Assembly (NCBI RefSeq): GCF_000283155.1
Contig: NW_004454180.1
Coordinates: 20,070,139 to 20,134,138, forward strand
Direction of reading: 5' to 3'
DNA from: Ceratotherium simum simum
Taxonomy: Eukaryota > Chordata > Mammalia > Perissodactyla > Rhinocerotidae
Length of the DNA: 64,000 nucleotides
Shown here: in pieces, positions 34,298 to 44,725 of the stretch
Layout of the letters: each line of letters begins with the position of its first letter
Numbering within the stretch: position 1 is the stretch's first letter
Notes under the pieces: model-generated
The model's input: the letters and a program-made list of their open reading frames with translations, nothing else
What the model was told of the DNA's origin: nothing
The model's database searches: none
Program-made: the position numbers and the translations under genes

Positions 34298-35365
34298 GCA
34301 TGGATTGGTACCGTATGCCTTGGCAAATTGTCATAACCCTTTTTGAGTTTGAATCAGCTTTCCACATTTTATCCTTTGTGCTTTCAATGTCTTGCAATAT
34401 CTCTGCGCGTTCCCTTAACCTGAGGTTTTTTTCTGCCAGCATCACTTCTTCTGCAACATCTTCATGCTTTTGTTGTAGCCACCTTGCATTTGAGAACATC
34501 ATAGTCATCCGCCTCTAACTAATCCTTGGGATCCGGGTTCTGATTTCACAGCAGCATCCTTATTTGTGTTAGCCACTTCACCAGGTAGCTGAACATTCAT
34601 CAATTCATGCTGACATCTGAAACAATGAAACCAGTCTTTACTGGTTCTTTTTGGTCTCCCTGTAATTACTGTTTTCTCTCAATATGGCAGCTTACTTTAA
34701 CACTGCGGCTTGAACGCTAGCCAGACGGATTGGGATTCTTTTTTCTTGCAGCCTTCAATCCAAAGTAGAAGTAAGTGCTCCGTTTCAACCATAATTGGCT
34801 TTCTGTTCCTACTACAATTTAAACTATGTTGAAGCCACTTTATCTTATTTTTATATTCATTGAACATTGTCAACGTAGTTTAAACCGCAGCTTCATGAAA
34901 GCCTAGATTTTGTCCTATCCTCACTTTTCTGTTGTCATTTTAAAAATCTTGGAATTGCATCCAGTATTACTTCCAGCATTATCACGTCTTGTTTCTTTGC
35001 TGCACTTAAATTTTTGTTGTAAATGTGTCATGAGTTTATCACTGGGATACAAGGAGGCAACACAACTGTACTCTTCAGTGTCTGTGAAAGGACTGAATGA
35101 CAAATGTGCAGTGGCCAATCACAGACAGACCTTGAAAGAAGTGATGTGAGTGGTCACTGGTCAAGATGCCCATCTGTTACTTACGTAGTGATTTGTGGAC
35201 TGAAGGTTAGCAGCAAAGTTTGTACCTTATATGACTACTCAGGTTAATATATGGGTAACTGAAGTTTGAATTGTTTTATTGAATGACTGGTGTTATTTAA
35301 CTAAACCACAGTAACAGAAATTTGTACATTTTGGGACCGTGCAAAGCAAGGGATGCCTGTAATCT
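34298..35365 (-). mobile_element. Tigger-like DNA transposon relic
   Basis: The right end on the plus strand is 'gggatgcctgta' at about 35349-35360, preceded by 'ttgggaccgtgcaaagcaag'. That is like Tigger (pogo-class) termini, and it ends at a TA, the usual target. On the minus strand a broken frame at 34260-34508 reads 'KADSNSKRVMTICQGI', similar in style to the C-terminal tail of Tigger transposases. No DDE catalytic core is recognised. It is a dead, ancient copy. Confidence 0.5.
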
Positions 35366-36085
35366 ATTTAAATGAATCACTTATCTTTAAACCTCATCTA
35401 CTTAATAATCTTGAGCCTCAAACTAACTCTGAGTATTTTGAGTCAGAGTCTTGAGGCTGTACCATTCTGGCCTTTGAATTTAAAAATTATGATAGCTACT
35501 CCAATCCCTATGATTGTCCTCTCAAAATGAGGTTTCCTTCTTGCCTTCTACCTCCGCTAATGAGGCCTTGAACAGTCTGCCTCTGACATATGTCATTTCC
35601 TTTTGTGGACAAAACAGCAAAACCTTCTTTATCTCTGATGTCTCCTGTCCTCTCTCTGTTTCTCTATGTTCTTGTGATTTAAAACTGCCCTCCAGAAACA
35701 CACGGCAGCCCCTACTTGGCTTTCCAGCTCTTCCCTTCCAGCCAGGATGAAAGTTTTGCCTCAGCACCCACAGTGTCAGCCAGCAAGACCTTGCCCTTCT
35801 AATGAATAACTCATAAACATTGAAAGCACTGTCCTCCCTGAAGAATGCCTCCTAGTGGCTATTACAACCTCTTTTTCAAACCTCAAGCCAACCTGCTTTT
35901 TTTTTCCCCTTTAAGCATCTAAGTTTCAAAAACTCCTCTGTAGTATTTAACATGAGCTTCAAAGGCTCACAAAGGAAGAAAAAGTTCCTGAAGAGGTTCT
36001 GTCTCTCTTTTTTCTTTGGAACCTTTGAGGCATTTTCATTGTGACAAAATCTGTTTTAAATGGATCTGGAGAGACTCCTTGTGGT
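35366..36085. other. Unique stretch
   Basis: No gene or repeat recognised. The overlapping frames at 35514-35767 on both strands are probably chance. Confidence 0.3.
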
Positions 36086-36089
36086 TCTT

Positions 36090-36160
36090 TTGTGCCTCCA
36101 AGCACTTAGAACATGGCTAGGCACATAAGAAGCATTTAACAAATGCTTGTCACTTTATTG
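36090..36160 (+). mobile_element. MIR/L2-type 3' end relic
   Basis: 'gcacttagaacatggctagg' followed by 'aagcatttaacaaatgcttg' is the classical 3' end text of MIR and L2. Confidence 0.55.
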
Positions 36161-37200
36161 ATTAAAATGACAAGCTACAGGCATACCTTGATTTATACAT
36201 AAATTTATTTCCGAAAATTGGTTTTTTGAGGATGGGAGGGAGATGTGATACTGAATTGGCAGGAGACGAAGAAAACTTGCACTAAGAAGATTCCTAATGT
36301 GAATCCTCCACAGTGACAAATTCAGACATCTTTTTGACGATGCTTTTGAAAATGAGTAGTTTGCAGGCAAAAATATCTATTGTTTAAATTTGTATTTTAA
36401 ATATTCGCTTTAAATGTGATAGCTATCTATTAGTGGAAAACTTTTGCAGTCAAAACAAAGGATTAATATTTAAAAAGATAAAACCATGAGACTTGGGAAA
36501 AGGTATTGTGACCAGTTCTCTGGAGGGAAAAAGCATGAAACCTAATGAGAATTTGTCCTGGAGACATGGTATGGCCAGGCTGTCAAGTCCTCCAACCAGT
36601 TGGAAGTTTGGGCTATTTTATTTTTCATTTTTGTCCCCTATGATAACTATGAATTCGGTAGACACCTAAGTGTGTATGTAGTGAAGGCAGCCTCCTCCTT
36701 CTGCTATTATTTCTGAGCAGCCTAATGGCTATTCGAAGGTCGGGACAAATCCACTGGGTAGTCTTATATTTGTTTCCCTAGCCCCTAGCAGAGGAGGGAC
36801 TGTGCACACAGTGGGCGTCTAGAAGTGTTTACGGCGTGATTAAATCATGCCTTTAACAGTTGGTAAGATCCGCTCTGGAGAGTCGAAGGTCGGTTACAGA
36901 TCAGTTCCGGGCCCAGTAAGAAGGATCTGAGAGCTCATGGCGCCACATCATGAGGTTGGATTCAGGAACAGAAAAGCACGGCTCTGGGAACTTCCTTGTG
37001 ACATGGTTCGTTACGTGATTCAGATTGTCGAGGGTAAAGTGGCAGCTGCACACGCTGAAGGTCTCACATAACGCCGGTGCTAATTCCACCCCAAAACCGC
37101 ACAGTTCAGGGGCTCCTCAGTGCTTACTTAACTTGGTTTTTGTTCATTCATGTTAGTTTATGTTTTAGATGAAGAGTTTCTAGAAAGCAGGGCTCAGGGC
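36161..37200. other. Unique stretch
   Basis: A possible Tigger-like terminal fragment ('acaggcataccttgattta') at 36178 is too short to call. Nothing else is recognised. Confidence 0.3.
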
Positions 37201-37911
37201 TGTTATGGGCTGAACTGTGTCCCCCCTAAATTCATGTGTTGAAATCCTAATGCCCAGCCCCTCACAATGTGACTGTATTTGGACATAGGACTTCTTAAAG
37301 ATGTACTTCAGGTAAAATGAAGTCACATGGGTGGGCCCTAATCCATATACGACTGGCGTTCTTATAAGAAAAGGAGATTAGGGGCCGACCCGTGGCTTAG
37401 TGGTTAAGTGCGCGCGCTTGGCTACTGGCGGCCCGGGTTGGGATCTCGGGTGCGCGCACCGACGCACCGCTTATCCGGCCATGCTGAGGCTGCGTCCCAC
37501 ATACAGCAACTAGAAGGATGTGCAACTATGACATACAACTATCTACTGGGGCTTTGGGGGGGGAAAAAAAAAGGAGGAGGATTGGCAATAGATGTTAGCT
37601 CAGAGCTGGTCTTCCTCAGCAAAAAGAGGAGGATTAGCATGGATGTTAGCTCAGGGCTGATCTTCCTCACAAAAAAAAAAAAAAAAGAAAAGAAAAGGAG
37701 ACTAGGACTCAGACATGCATGGGGGAAGATCATGTGCAAACACAGTAAAAAGACGGCCAACTACAAGCAAGGAGAGAGGCTTCAGAATAAAACTAACCCA
37801 GCTGACACTGTGATCTTGAACTTCTAGCCTCTAGAACTATGAAGAAATAAATTTCTGTTTAAGCCACCCAGTCTGTGGTATTTGTTATGACAGCCCTAGA
37901 AAACGAATACA
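37201..37911 (+). mobile_element. MLT1A-type LTR (ERVL-MaLR), split by an ERE
   Basis: Starts 'tgttatgggctgaactgtgt' and ends 'cctagaaaacgaatac' plus A, a TG...CA layout. Internal landmarks are 'cttataagaaaaggaga', 'gatcttgaacttctagcctc' and 'gccacccagtctgtggtatt'. Flanks 'agggc' and 'aggtc' could be a decayed 5-base duplication. It is a solo LTR with no internal viral coding, interrupted at 37381-37690 by an ERE. Confidence 0.85.
37381..37690 (+). mobile_element. Composite ERE SINE inside MLT1A
   Basis: Starts 'ggggccgacccgtggcttag'. The short-type body ends at 'ctatctactggggctttggg', then an A-run and two tail modules, then poly(A). The target 'aagaaaaggagatta' (from about 37366) is repeated after the element as 'aagaaaaggagacta'. 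It belongs to the MLT1A sequence, which dates the ERE as younger. Confidence 0.96.
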
Positions 37912-38280
37912 AGGTCTATTTAAGTTTCTATGAGTAGCGTCAAGTCTCAAGACCATATGTAAAATAGGTGCATTTAATGGGGCAGGTTTTCTACTGCAAC
38001 AGATGCACAGAACTTTTTACTTTTTTCTCTTTTAGTGGCATGAATGGCATTTAAAGGCCAGGAATTGAATCAGGCAGGTCAGACAGGATCGTAGATTTAT
38101 TGTCTTTTATTTTACATCTGAAGATCTCTCAACTCCCTCAGTAGTAAGTCTTTGGTGGGAGGTGGGGGCAGGAGAGACTTCTGGGCCACTTTGATGCCAT
38201 TAAGGGCTTAGTGGAGATTATGTTGAGAAATGACTTTGGAGAGACATTTGGGAATGATTGATATCTACTATGGGCTAGTC
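37912..38280. other. Unique stretch
   Basis: No feature recognised. Confidence 0.3.
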
Positions 38281-38295
38281 TAAGCAGTGACTTTA

Positions 38296-38518
38296 TTTTT
38301 TATTTATTTATTTTTAAAATTTTATTTATTTATTTTTTCCCCCCAAAGCTCCAGTAGATAGTTGTATGTCATAGATGCACATCCTTCTAGTTGCTGTACG
38401 TGGGACGCGGCCTCAGCATGACCAGAGAAGCGGTGTGTCGGTGCAAGCCCGGGATCCGAACCCCCGGTCGCCAGCAGCGGAGTGCGAGCACTTAACCGCT
38501 AAGCCACAGGGCTGGCCC
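38296..38518 (-). mobile_element. ERE SINE, short type
   Basis: Minus-strand copy from 'agggccagccctgtggctta' at 38518 to an AAAT-type tail (T-rich, 38296-38336). No tail modules. Perfect direct repeat 'taagcagtgacttta' at 38281-38295 and 38519-38533. Confidence 0.96.
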
Positions 38519-38533
38519 TAAGCAGTGACTTTA

Positions 38534-38868
38534 AATAGCACAGTCTATAGCTGCACCTCAGTCTCATCAACGTTCAGGGAAAAATAAGGTTGTAATAATA
38601 GAACATGCAGTAGGTGTCTGATTTTGCCCCGCCCACTGTTGTAGGATTTCTCGCCCTGCTGTCAGTCTCCCTACCCATCCTCTTTGTTTCAAGTGATTCC
38701 CAGGGAGAGATTCTCCTGTATCCTCACGAACACAGGCTTCTCGTGAACTCTATCACTGTCTATCTAATTATCTTTCTCTAACAATTTAAAGACCTGTTTA
38801 ATATGTTTTATAAGTTTTAAATTAGTTTGAATGTTAATTTGTTTATATATATTTCCTAAGTCTAATAT
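38534..38868. other. Unique stretch
   Basis: No feature recognised. Confidence 0.3.
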
Positions 38869-38869
38869 A

Positions 38870-39690
38870 ACCACAGTAAGAGAAAATTTGGAAAATAGAT
38901 AAAAGAAAAAAACCCACAACACCCATGGTCGCATCAATCTAAGGCAATTATTATCATTTGATTGATTTTCCTTTCAACCTTTTTATCCCATGGATAGGAA
39001 CTTTTCTCCAAAAGTTGTAATTCTAATATATACACAAGTTTCTATACTCCTTAAAAAAAGAGAGACAATATTATGAGCCTTTGTCAATGGTGCAACAGAA
39101 TTTTCTTCAACATCATCTTAATGGTATATATAATACAGCATTGAGTTGACGCAGTAGTTTACTTATCAGTTTCCCAATTCTTGGACATTCAGAATTTTTC
39201 TAATTTTTTAAAAATAAAGGGCTATATGGGGCCGGCCTGCTGGCACAGCGGTTAAGTGTACGCCCTCCGCTTTGGCGGCCCAGGGTTCGCAGGTTCGGAT
39301 CCCGGGTGCGAGCCGGCGCACTGCTTGTCGGGCCATGCTGTGGCAGCGTCCCATATAAAGTGGAGGAAGATGGGAACAGATGTTAGCCCAGGGCCAGTCT
39401 TCCTCAGCAAAAAGTGGAGGATTGGCATTGGATGTTAGCCCAGGGCTAATTTTTCTCACAAAAAATAAATAAATAAATAAAGGACTATAAACAACATGGA
39501 CATATTTGACAATGGATATCTTTGAATATACTTTTTTTTTCTGTTTTGCATTTCTTTGAACACATTCCCATTGGTCAAATTCCCATTGGTGTCAAGGGGC
39601 TTGCTCATTTTTGTGCAGAAGCTCAGAGTATATTTACTGTTGGCAGTAGGCTGTCTTGTAGAGAAGTTGTATCTGGGGCCACTCATCTTA
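38870..39690 (-). mobile_element. Old L1 3' end relic split by an ERE
   Basis: Antisense L1M-like text: 'gagaaaatttggaaaataga', 'ttttcttcaacatcatctta', 'tcccaattcttggacattca' before the ERE, then 'ggactataaacaacatggac' after it. The order fits one element interrupted at 39228. The right edge is uncertain. Confidence 0.55.
39228..39475 (+). mobile_element. ERE SINE, two tail modules
   Basis: Starts 'ggggccggcctgctggcaca', has a good B box ('ggttcggatccc'), two tail modules and an (AAAT)n tail. The duplication 'ataaagggctata' recurs after the tail as 'ataaaggactata'. Confidence 0.96.
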
Positions 39691-40595
39691 GTTTAACCTC
39701 TGCTAAAATCCCCAGTGGCTTGGAAGCACTGATGCTGCCTTTGGGGGAATCATCTATCTAGTTCATAGTAGTGTGTTTTGCCTAATAAGATTGCAGGATT
39801 GGTCTGATGAAATTCAAGGATAAAGATGGGACCAGACAGGGTGTGTCTAAGACTCACCTGAGGAGTTGCTGGAAGTGTCTGAGGATACTTCATATCCTCA
39901 GTGACACCATGTATCAGTGAAGGGGAGCGTGAGCACAGGAAAGTGGGAGCAGAGCGGCAGCTTGGTGCACTGACTGGGGAGGAGACCCTGGGGTGGGGGA
40001 CTCAGTAACCAGGTCACTGGGCTGTGAGTCTTGCTTGGGGAACAAGATATCAGGTTTCCCTAGAGTTTAGGGAAACGTCTCTCCCCAACTCTCTATATGT
40101 CATTTGTTCTGAATAATTTTCTGATTATCGTTTGGCTTCTTCAATATCTTGATATCAGGATGGTGGCAACGCACCATGTCACACTGTGTTTGCCTCTTTA
40201 TTCCAGCTCTGAGGAGGCTACTCAAGAAAGAACGTAGGGCCCCCTGCTATTCTTGGTGGGCTGACTTCACTCCCAAGGCCATCTTGCTTCTTATTTTTAT
40301 TTGCTCTTTGCTTCTTCTTTTCATTTTGGATTTATATTCTCTTGTAACATGTTTGCATATTTCTAAGTAGCCTTAAATTTGTTTCAGAATAAGTCGTGGT
40401 TTGAATGAAGAGTGGAAGATCGGCTTTCTGGGTTTAAGAATTGGTCTTATCCATGTAGCTTGTATTTAGCTTGTAGCCTATATTATTCTGCTAAGTGTTA
40501 CATTTTAATAATTTAGAGTTTTGGAACGGAGCGCTTTTAATACTTAGTAACTCATATCATTGAGCTTCCCAGCATTTTTTAAAAAAATGAACTTG
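39691..40595. other. Unique stretch
   Basis: No gene or repeat recognised. Confidence 0.3.
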
Positions 40596-40599
40596 CCTC

Positions 40600-40722
40600 T
40601 TCTTCCCTGAGGAAGTTCTTGAAGGTAGGGACCTCTTCATCTTTGAAGCCCTCACAAAACTGAGACCAAGTCTTTGCACAAAGCGGGAGCTCAACACATG
40701 TCTGTTGACTTGAATAATCTCA
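40600..40722 (+). mobile_element. L2 LINE 3' end relic
   Basis: 'tgaaggtagggacctcttca' and 'gggagctcaacacatgtctg' followed by 'ttgacttgaataa' follow the L2 3' end pattern. Confidence 0.6.
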
Positions 40723-41003
40723 CCTCCAAACAGGCTTGAGAAATAAAGATGTCTAGGCACCCTCATCTGAGAAACAGAAAGTGACCCTGCTAATAAATAT
40801 GTATAGGATTAATAACCTTTACCAAAAACTCTAGTTACTCAGTGACGGCAAGGAAAGACTTGCCCACCAGAGGTGTCATGCTAGGCTCTGGTTTAAATTC
40901 CATTTGCAATCCGAGGAGCTTTGTTAGTTTTGAGATTGAAAGGTATTTGTATGAAGATTGCCATGAAGATTGTGCTTGTTTTTAATTTAAAAATGTCATT
41001 TCT

Positions 41004-43639
41004 TACAAAAGATTATAAGAGAATACTATGAAAAGCTATATGCCAACCAATTCGACAATCTGGAAGAAATGGATAAATTCTTAGAATCATACAACCTTCC
41101 AAAACTGGATCAAGAAGAAGTAGAGAATTTGAATAGACCAATCACCAGTAAGGAGATTGAAACAGTAATCACAAACCTCCCCAAAAATAAAAGTCCAGGA
41201 CCAGACGGCTTCCCTGGTGAATTCTACCAAGCATTCAAAGAAGACTTAATACCTATCATTCTCAAACTCTTCCAAAAAATTGAGGAGGGGGGGAAGCTCC
41301 CTAACTCAATCAATGTAATACACCACATTAATAAAATGAAGAATAAAAATCACATGATCATCTCAATAGATGCAGAGGAAGCATTTGACAAGATACAGCA
41401 TCCATTTATGATAAAAACTCTGAATAAAATGGGTATAGAAGGAAAGTATCTCAACATAATAAAGACCATATATGAGAAACCCACAGCTAATATCATCCTC
41501 AATGGTGAAAAACTGAAAGCCATCCCTCTAAGAACGGGAACCAGACAAGGATGCCCACTGTCACCACTCCTATTTAACATAGTACTGGAAGTCCTAGCCA
41601 GAGCAATCAGGCAAGAGAAAGAAATAAAAGGGATCCAAATTGGAAAGGAAGAAGTGAAACTGTCACTATTTGCAGATGACATGATTTTATATATAGAAAA
41701 CCCTAAAGAATCCACCAGAAAACTTTTAGAAGTAATAAATGAATATGGTAAAGTTGCAGGATACAAAATCAACATAGAAAATCAGTTGCATTTCTGTACA
41801 CTAACAACGAAGTAGCAGAAAGAGAAATTAAGAATACCATCCCATTTACAATTGCAACAAAAAGAATAAAATACCTAGGAATAAACTTAACCAAAGTGGT
41901 GAAAGATCTGTACACCGAAAACTACAAAACATTGCTGAAAGAAATTGAAGAAGACACAAAGAAATGGAAAGATATTCCGTGCTCTTGGATTGGAAGAATT
42001 AACATAGTTAAGATGTCCATACTTCCTAAAGCAATCTATAGATTCAATGCAATCCCTATCAAAGTTCCAACAACATTTTTCACAGAAATAGAACAAAGAA
42101 TCCTAAAATTTATATGGAACAACAAAAGACCCCGAATAGCTAAAGGAATCCTGAGAAAAAAGAACAAAGCTGGAGGTATCACACTCCCTGATTTCAAAAT
42201 AGACTACAAAGCTATAGTAACCAAAACAGCATGGTACTGGCACAAAAACAGACACACAGATCAATGGAATAGAATCGAAAGCCCAGAAATAAACCCACAC
42301 ATCTATGGACAGCTAATCTTTGACAAAGGAGCCAAGAACATACAATGGGGAAAAGAAAGTCTCTTCAACAAATGGTGTTGGGAAAACTGGATAGCCATAT
42401 GCAAAAAAATGAAAGTAGATCCTTACCTTACACCATACACAAAAATTAACTCCAAATGGATTAAAGACTTGAATGTAAGACCTGAAACTGTGAAACTTCT
42501 AGAAGAAAACATAGGCAGTACGCTCTTCGACATCGGTCTTAGCAACATCTTTTCAAACACCACGTCTGACCGGGCAAGAGAAACAATAGAAAAAATAAAC
42601 AAATGGGACTATATCAAACTAAAAAGCTTCTGCACAGCAAAGGAAACCATCAACAAAATGAAAAGACAACCTAACAATTGGGAGAAGATATTTGCAAACC
42701 ATACTTCTGATAAGGGCTTAATCTCCAAAATATATAAAGAACTCATGCATCTCAACAACAAAAAAACTACCAACCCAATTAAAAAATGGGCAAAAGACCT
42801 GAACAGACATTTCTCCAAAGAAGATATACAGATGGCCAACAGACACATGAAAAGATGTTCAAAATCACTAACTATCAGGGAAATGCAAATCAAAACTACA
42901 ATGAGATATCACCTCACGGCCGTCAGAATGGCTATAATTAACAAGACAGGAAACAACATGTGTTGGGGAGGATGTGGAGAGAAGGGAACTCTCATACACT
43001 GCTGGTGGGAGTGAAACTGGTGCAGCCACTATGGAAAACAGTATGGAGATTCCTCAAAAAATCAAGGATAGAACTACCATATGATCCAGCTATTCCACTG
43101 TTGGGTATTTATCCAAAGAACTTGAAAACACCAATTTGTAAAGGTACATGCACCCCTGTGTTCATTGCAGTGTTATTCACAATAGCCAAGATTTGGAAGC
43201 AACCTAAGTGCCCATCAAGGGACGAATGGATAAAGAAGCTGTGGTATATATACACAATGGAATACTACTCAGCCATAAGAAACGGTGAAATCCAGCCATT
43301 TGTGACAACATGGATGGACATTGAGGGTATGATGCAAAGTGGGATAAGTCAGAGGGAAAGGGTCAGGTGCCGTATGATTTCCTTCATTGGGTGGTAGATG
43401 ATAACAGCGATAAACAGGCGCATGGGGACAGAGATTGGATTGGTGGTTGCGGCGGGGGGGGGAGCTGGGTGAAGGGGATGGTTTGGTACATGTGTGTGGT
43501 GATGGGTTGTGGTTGGTGTTTTGGTGGTGAACATGGTGTGATCTGTGCAGAAATGGAAGTACAGTGATGTACACCTGAAATTTATACGTTATAAACCAAT
43601 GTTACTGCAATAAACAGAAAATTAAAAAAATAAATAAAT
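41004..43639 (+). mobile_element. 5'-truncated L1 with perfect TSD
   Basis: A 2.6-kb L1 lies between two copies of 'aaaaatgtcatttct' (40989-41003 and 43640-43654). It begins inside ORF2, continues through the reverse-transcriptase and C-terminal parts, and ends in a 3' UTR with a G-rich stretch (43447-43470), 'aacagaaaattaaa' and an (AAAT)n tail. The closing text 'tgtacacctgaaatttatac' is shared with the 76-base fragment at 44635. The perfect TSD and low decay suggest a relatively recent insertion. It cannot move on its own: the 5' UTR and ORF1 are absent and ORF2 is broken. Confidence 0.96.
41005..43397 (+). pseudogene. L1 ORF2 remnant: deleted RT segment, two frameshifts
   Basis: ORF2 of L1 encodes an endonuclease and reverse transcriptase. 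Here the N-terminal endonuclease is missing. The frame opens upstream of the ATG at 41069 and runs to 41815. It contains '[17 protein letters not shown]', '[12 protein letters not shown]', '[14 protein letters not shown]' and the catalytic '[11 protein letters not shown]'. Between 'GGKLPNS' and 'INVIHHIN' (near 41306) about 70 residues usual in L1 are lost without changing frame. A one-base loss near 41780 shifts the frame. The next frame (to 43014) covers the later ORF2 with '[20 protein letters not shown]' and the Cys-rich '[16 protein letters not shown]'. A second shift near 43012 moves the rest (to 43397, '[13 protein letters not shown]') to another frame. Confidence 0.93.
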
Positions 43640-43654
43640 AAAAATGTCATTTCT

Positions 43655-44615
43655 ATTCAGTTGTTTGAAATTAAATTTTAAATCCTTGTAACAGTAAGAA
43701 ACATCCAAATATTTCATATACGGTGAGAGTAAGAGCCAAAGCTGGTAGTTATGGCAGGCTGAATCTCTGATTTGATGTGAAAATATGATTCCTTTGGAAA
43801 TCTCTTCTAATACTCCAGTACAGTTTTTTAATTTCCTCCAGTGACTTAAGTAATTTTGAAAGCATATGTAGCCCAAGCCATTTGAATATTTAAAAATAAT
43901 AACTGTACTTTGGCTATCCAGCTCATTACTGTGATATTCCTTGAGAACAAAAGACACAAAAAAGGATTTTTTATTTTAAAAAAAGGTGAAATCCATTCCG
44001 TTGCATTAGTTCCTGAGTAGGGAGTTATAACCCATTTTCAGAGCTCTTCAGAGTGATTACCCTCTGCATTTGCTGCGGAGTAGCCCTGATCAGGAGAAAG
44101 GGTTTGAATAATGCCCCCAGTGGTCATTTTTTTCTCACTTGCTGTTTGCTCTGCACTTTCTCGTCGTTATCACTCATGCTTTCTCGCCTGTCTCTATTGT
44201 TAATAAAACGGCTTCTTTCTTTTGGTGAAGGGTAAGGCGGGACATGTGGCCCCTGGATTCCTGACGACGGACAGATATTCACTCACACTCTGTCTGCTGC
44301 TGGCAAAGCGACTCAGTGAAACTGGACATCCAAGGCACGAGGCACCTGTGCTTGGACACCTTCACAGGACACGCACCTGTCAGCCATAGTCACACAGGAG
44401 ACGAAGTCTTTAATGAAGTAATGTTTTATGCCTATGTATAAACACTGATGGAGCAGTTGCTATGATTGGAATGAAAAATAATCCTGAGGTGAGACTAGGG
44501 TGTTACCTCCATGTGTGAAAGTCATTCACTGTTACTCATATTCAATCTAGTGTAGGAAAGAACTGTAGTCAGAAGGGTACAAAGTGCAACAGGAAGTCAT
44601 CGATGTGACTCGTTT
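43655..44615. other. Unique stretch between two L1 insertions
   Basis: No gene or repeat recognised. Confidence 0.3.
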
Positions 44616-44634
44616 GATGAAAACAAGGACTTTT

Positions 44635-44710
44635 TCTTTTAATTTTTGTTTATTGCAGTAACATTGGTTTATAACATTGTAAAAATTTCAGGTGTACATC
44701 ATTGTACTTC
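44635..44710 (-). mobile_element. 76-base L1 3' end insertion
   Basis: Antisense copy of the L1 3' end: 'tgcagtaacattggtttata' and 'aaaatttcaggtgtacatca', the reverse complement of the end of the L1 at 43.56-43.61 kb. A perfect 15-base direct repeat 'aaaacaaggactttt' (44620-44634 and 44711-44725) flanks it. This is an extremely 5'-truncated but genuine retroposition event. Confidence 0.93.
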
Positions 44711-44725
44711 AAAACAAGGACTTTT

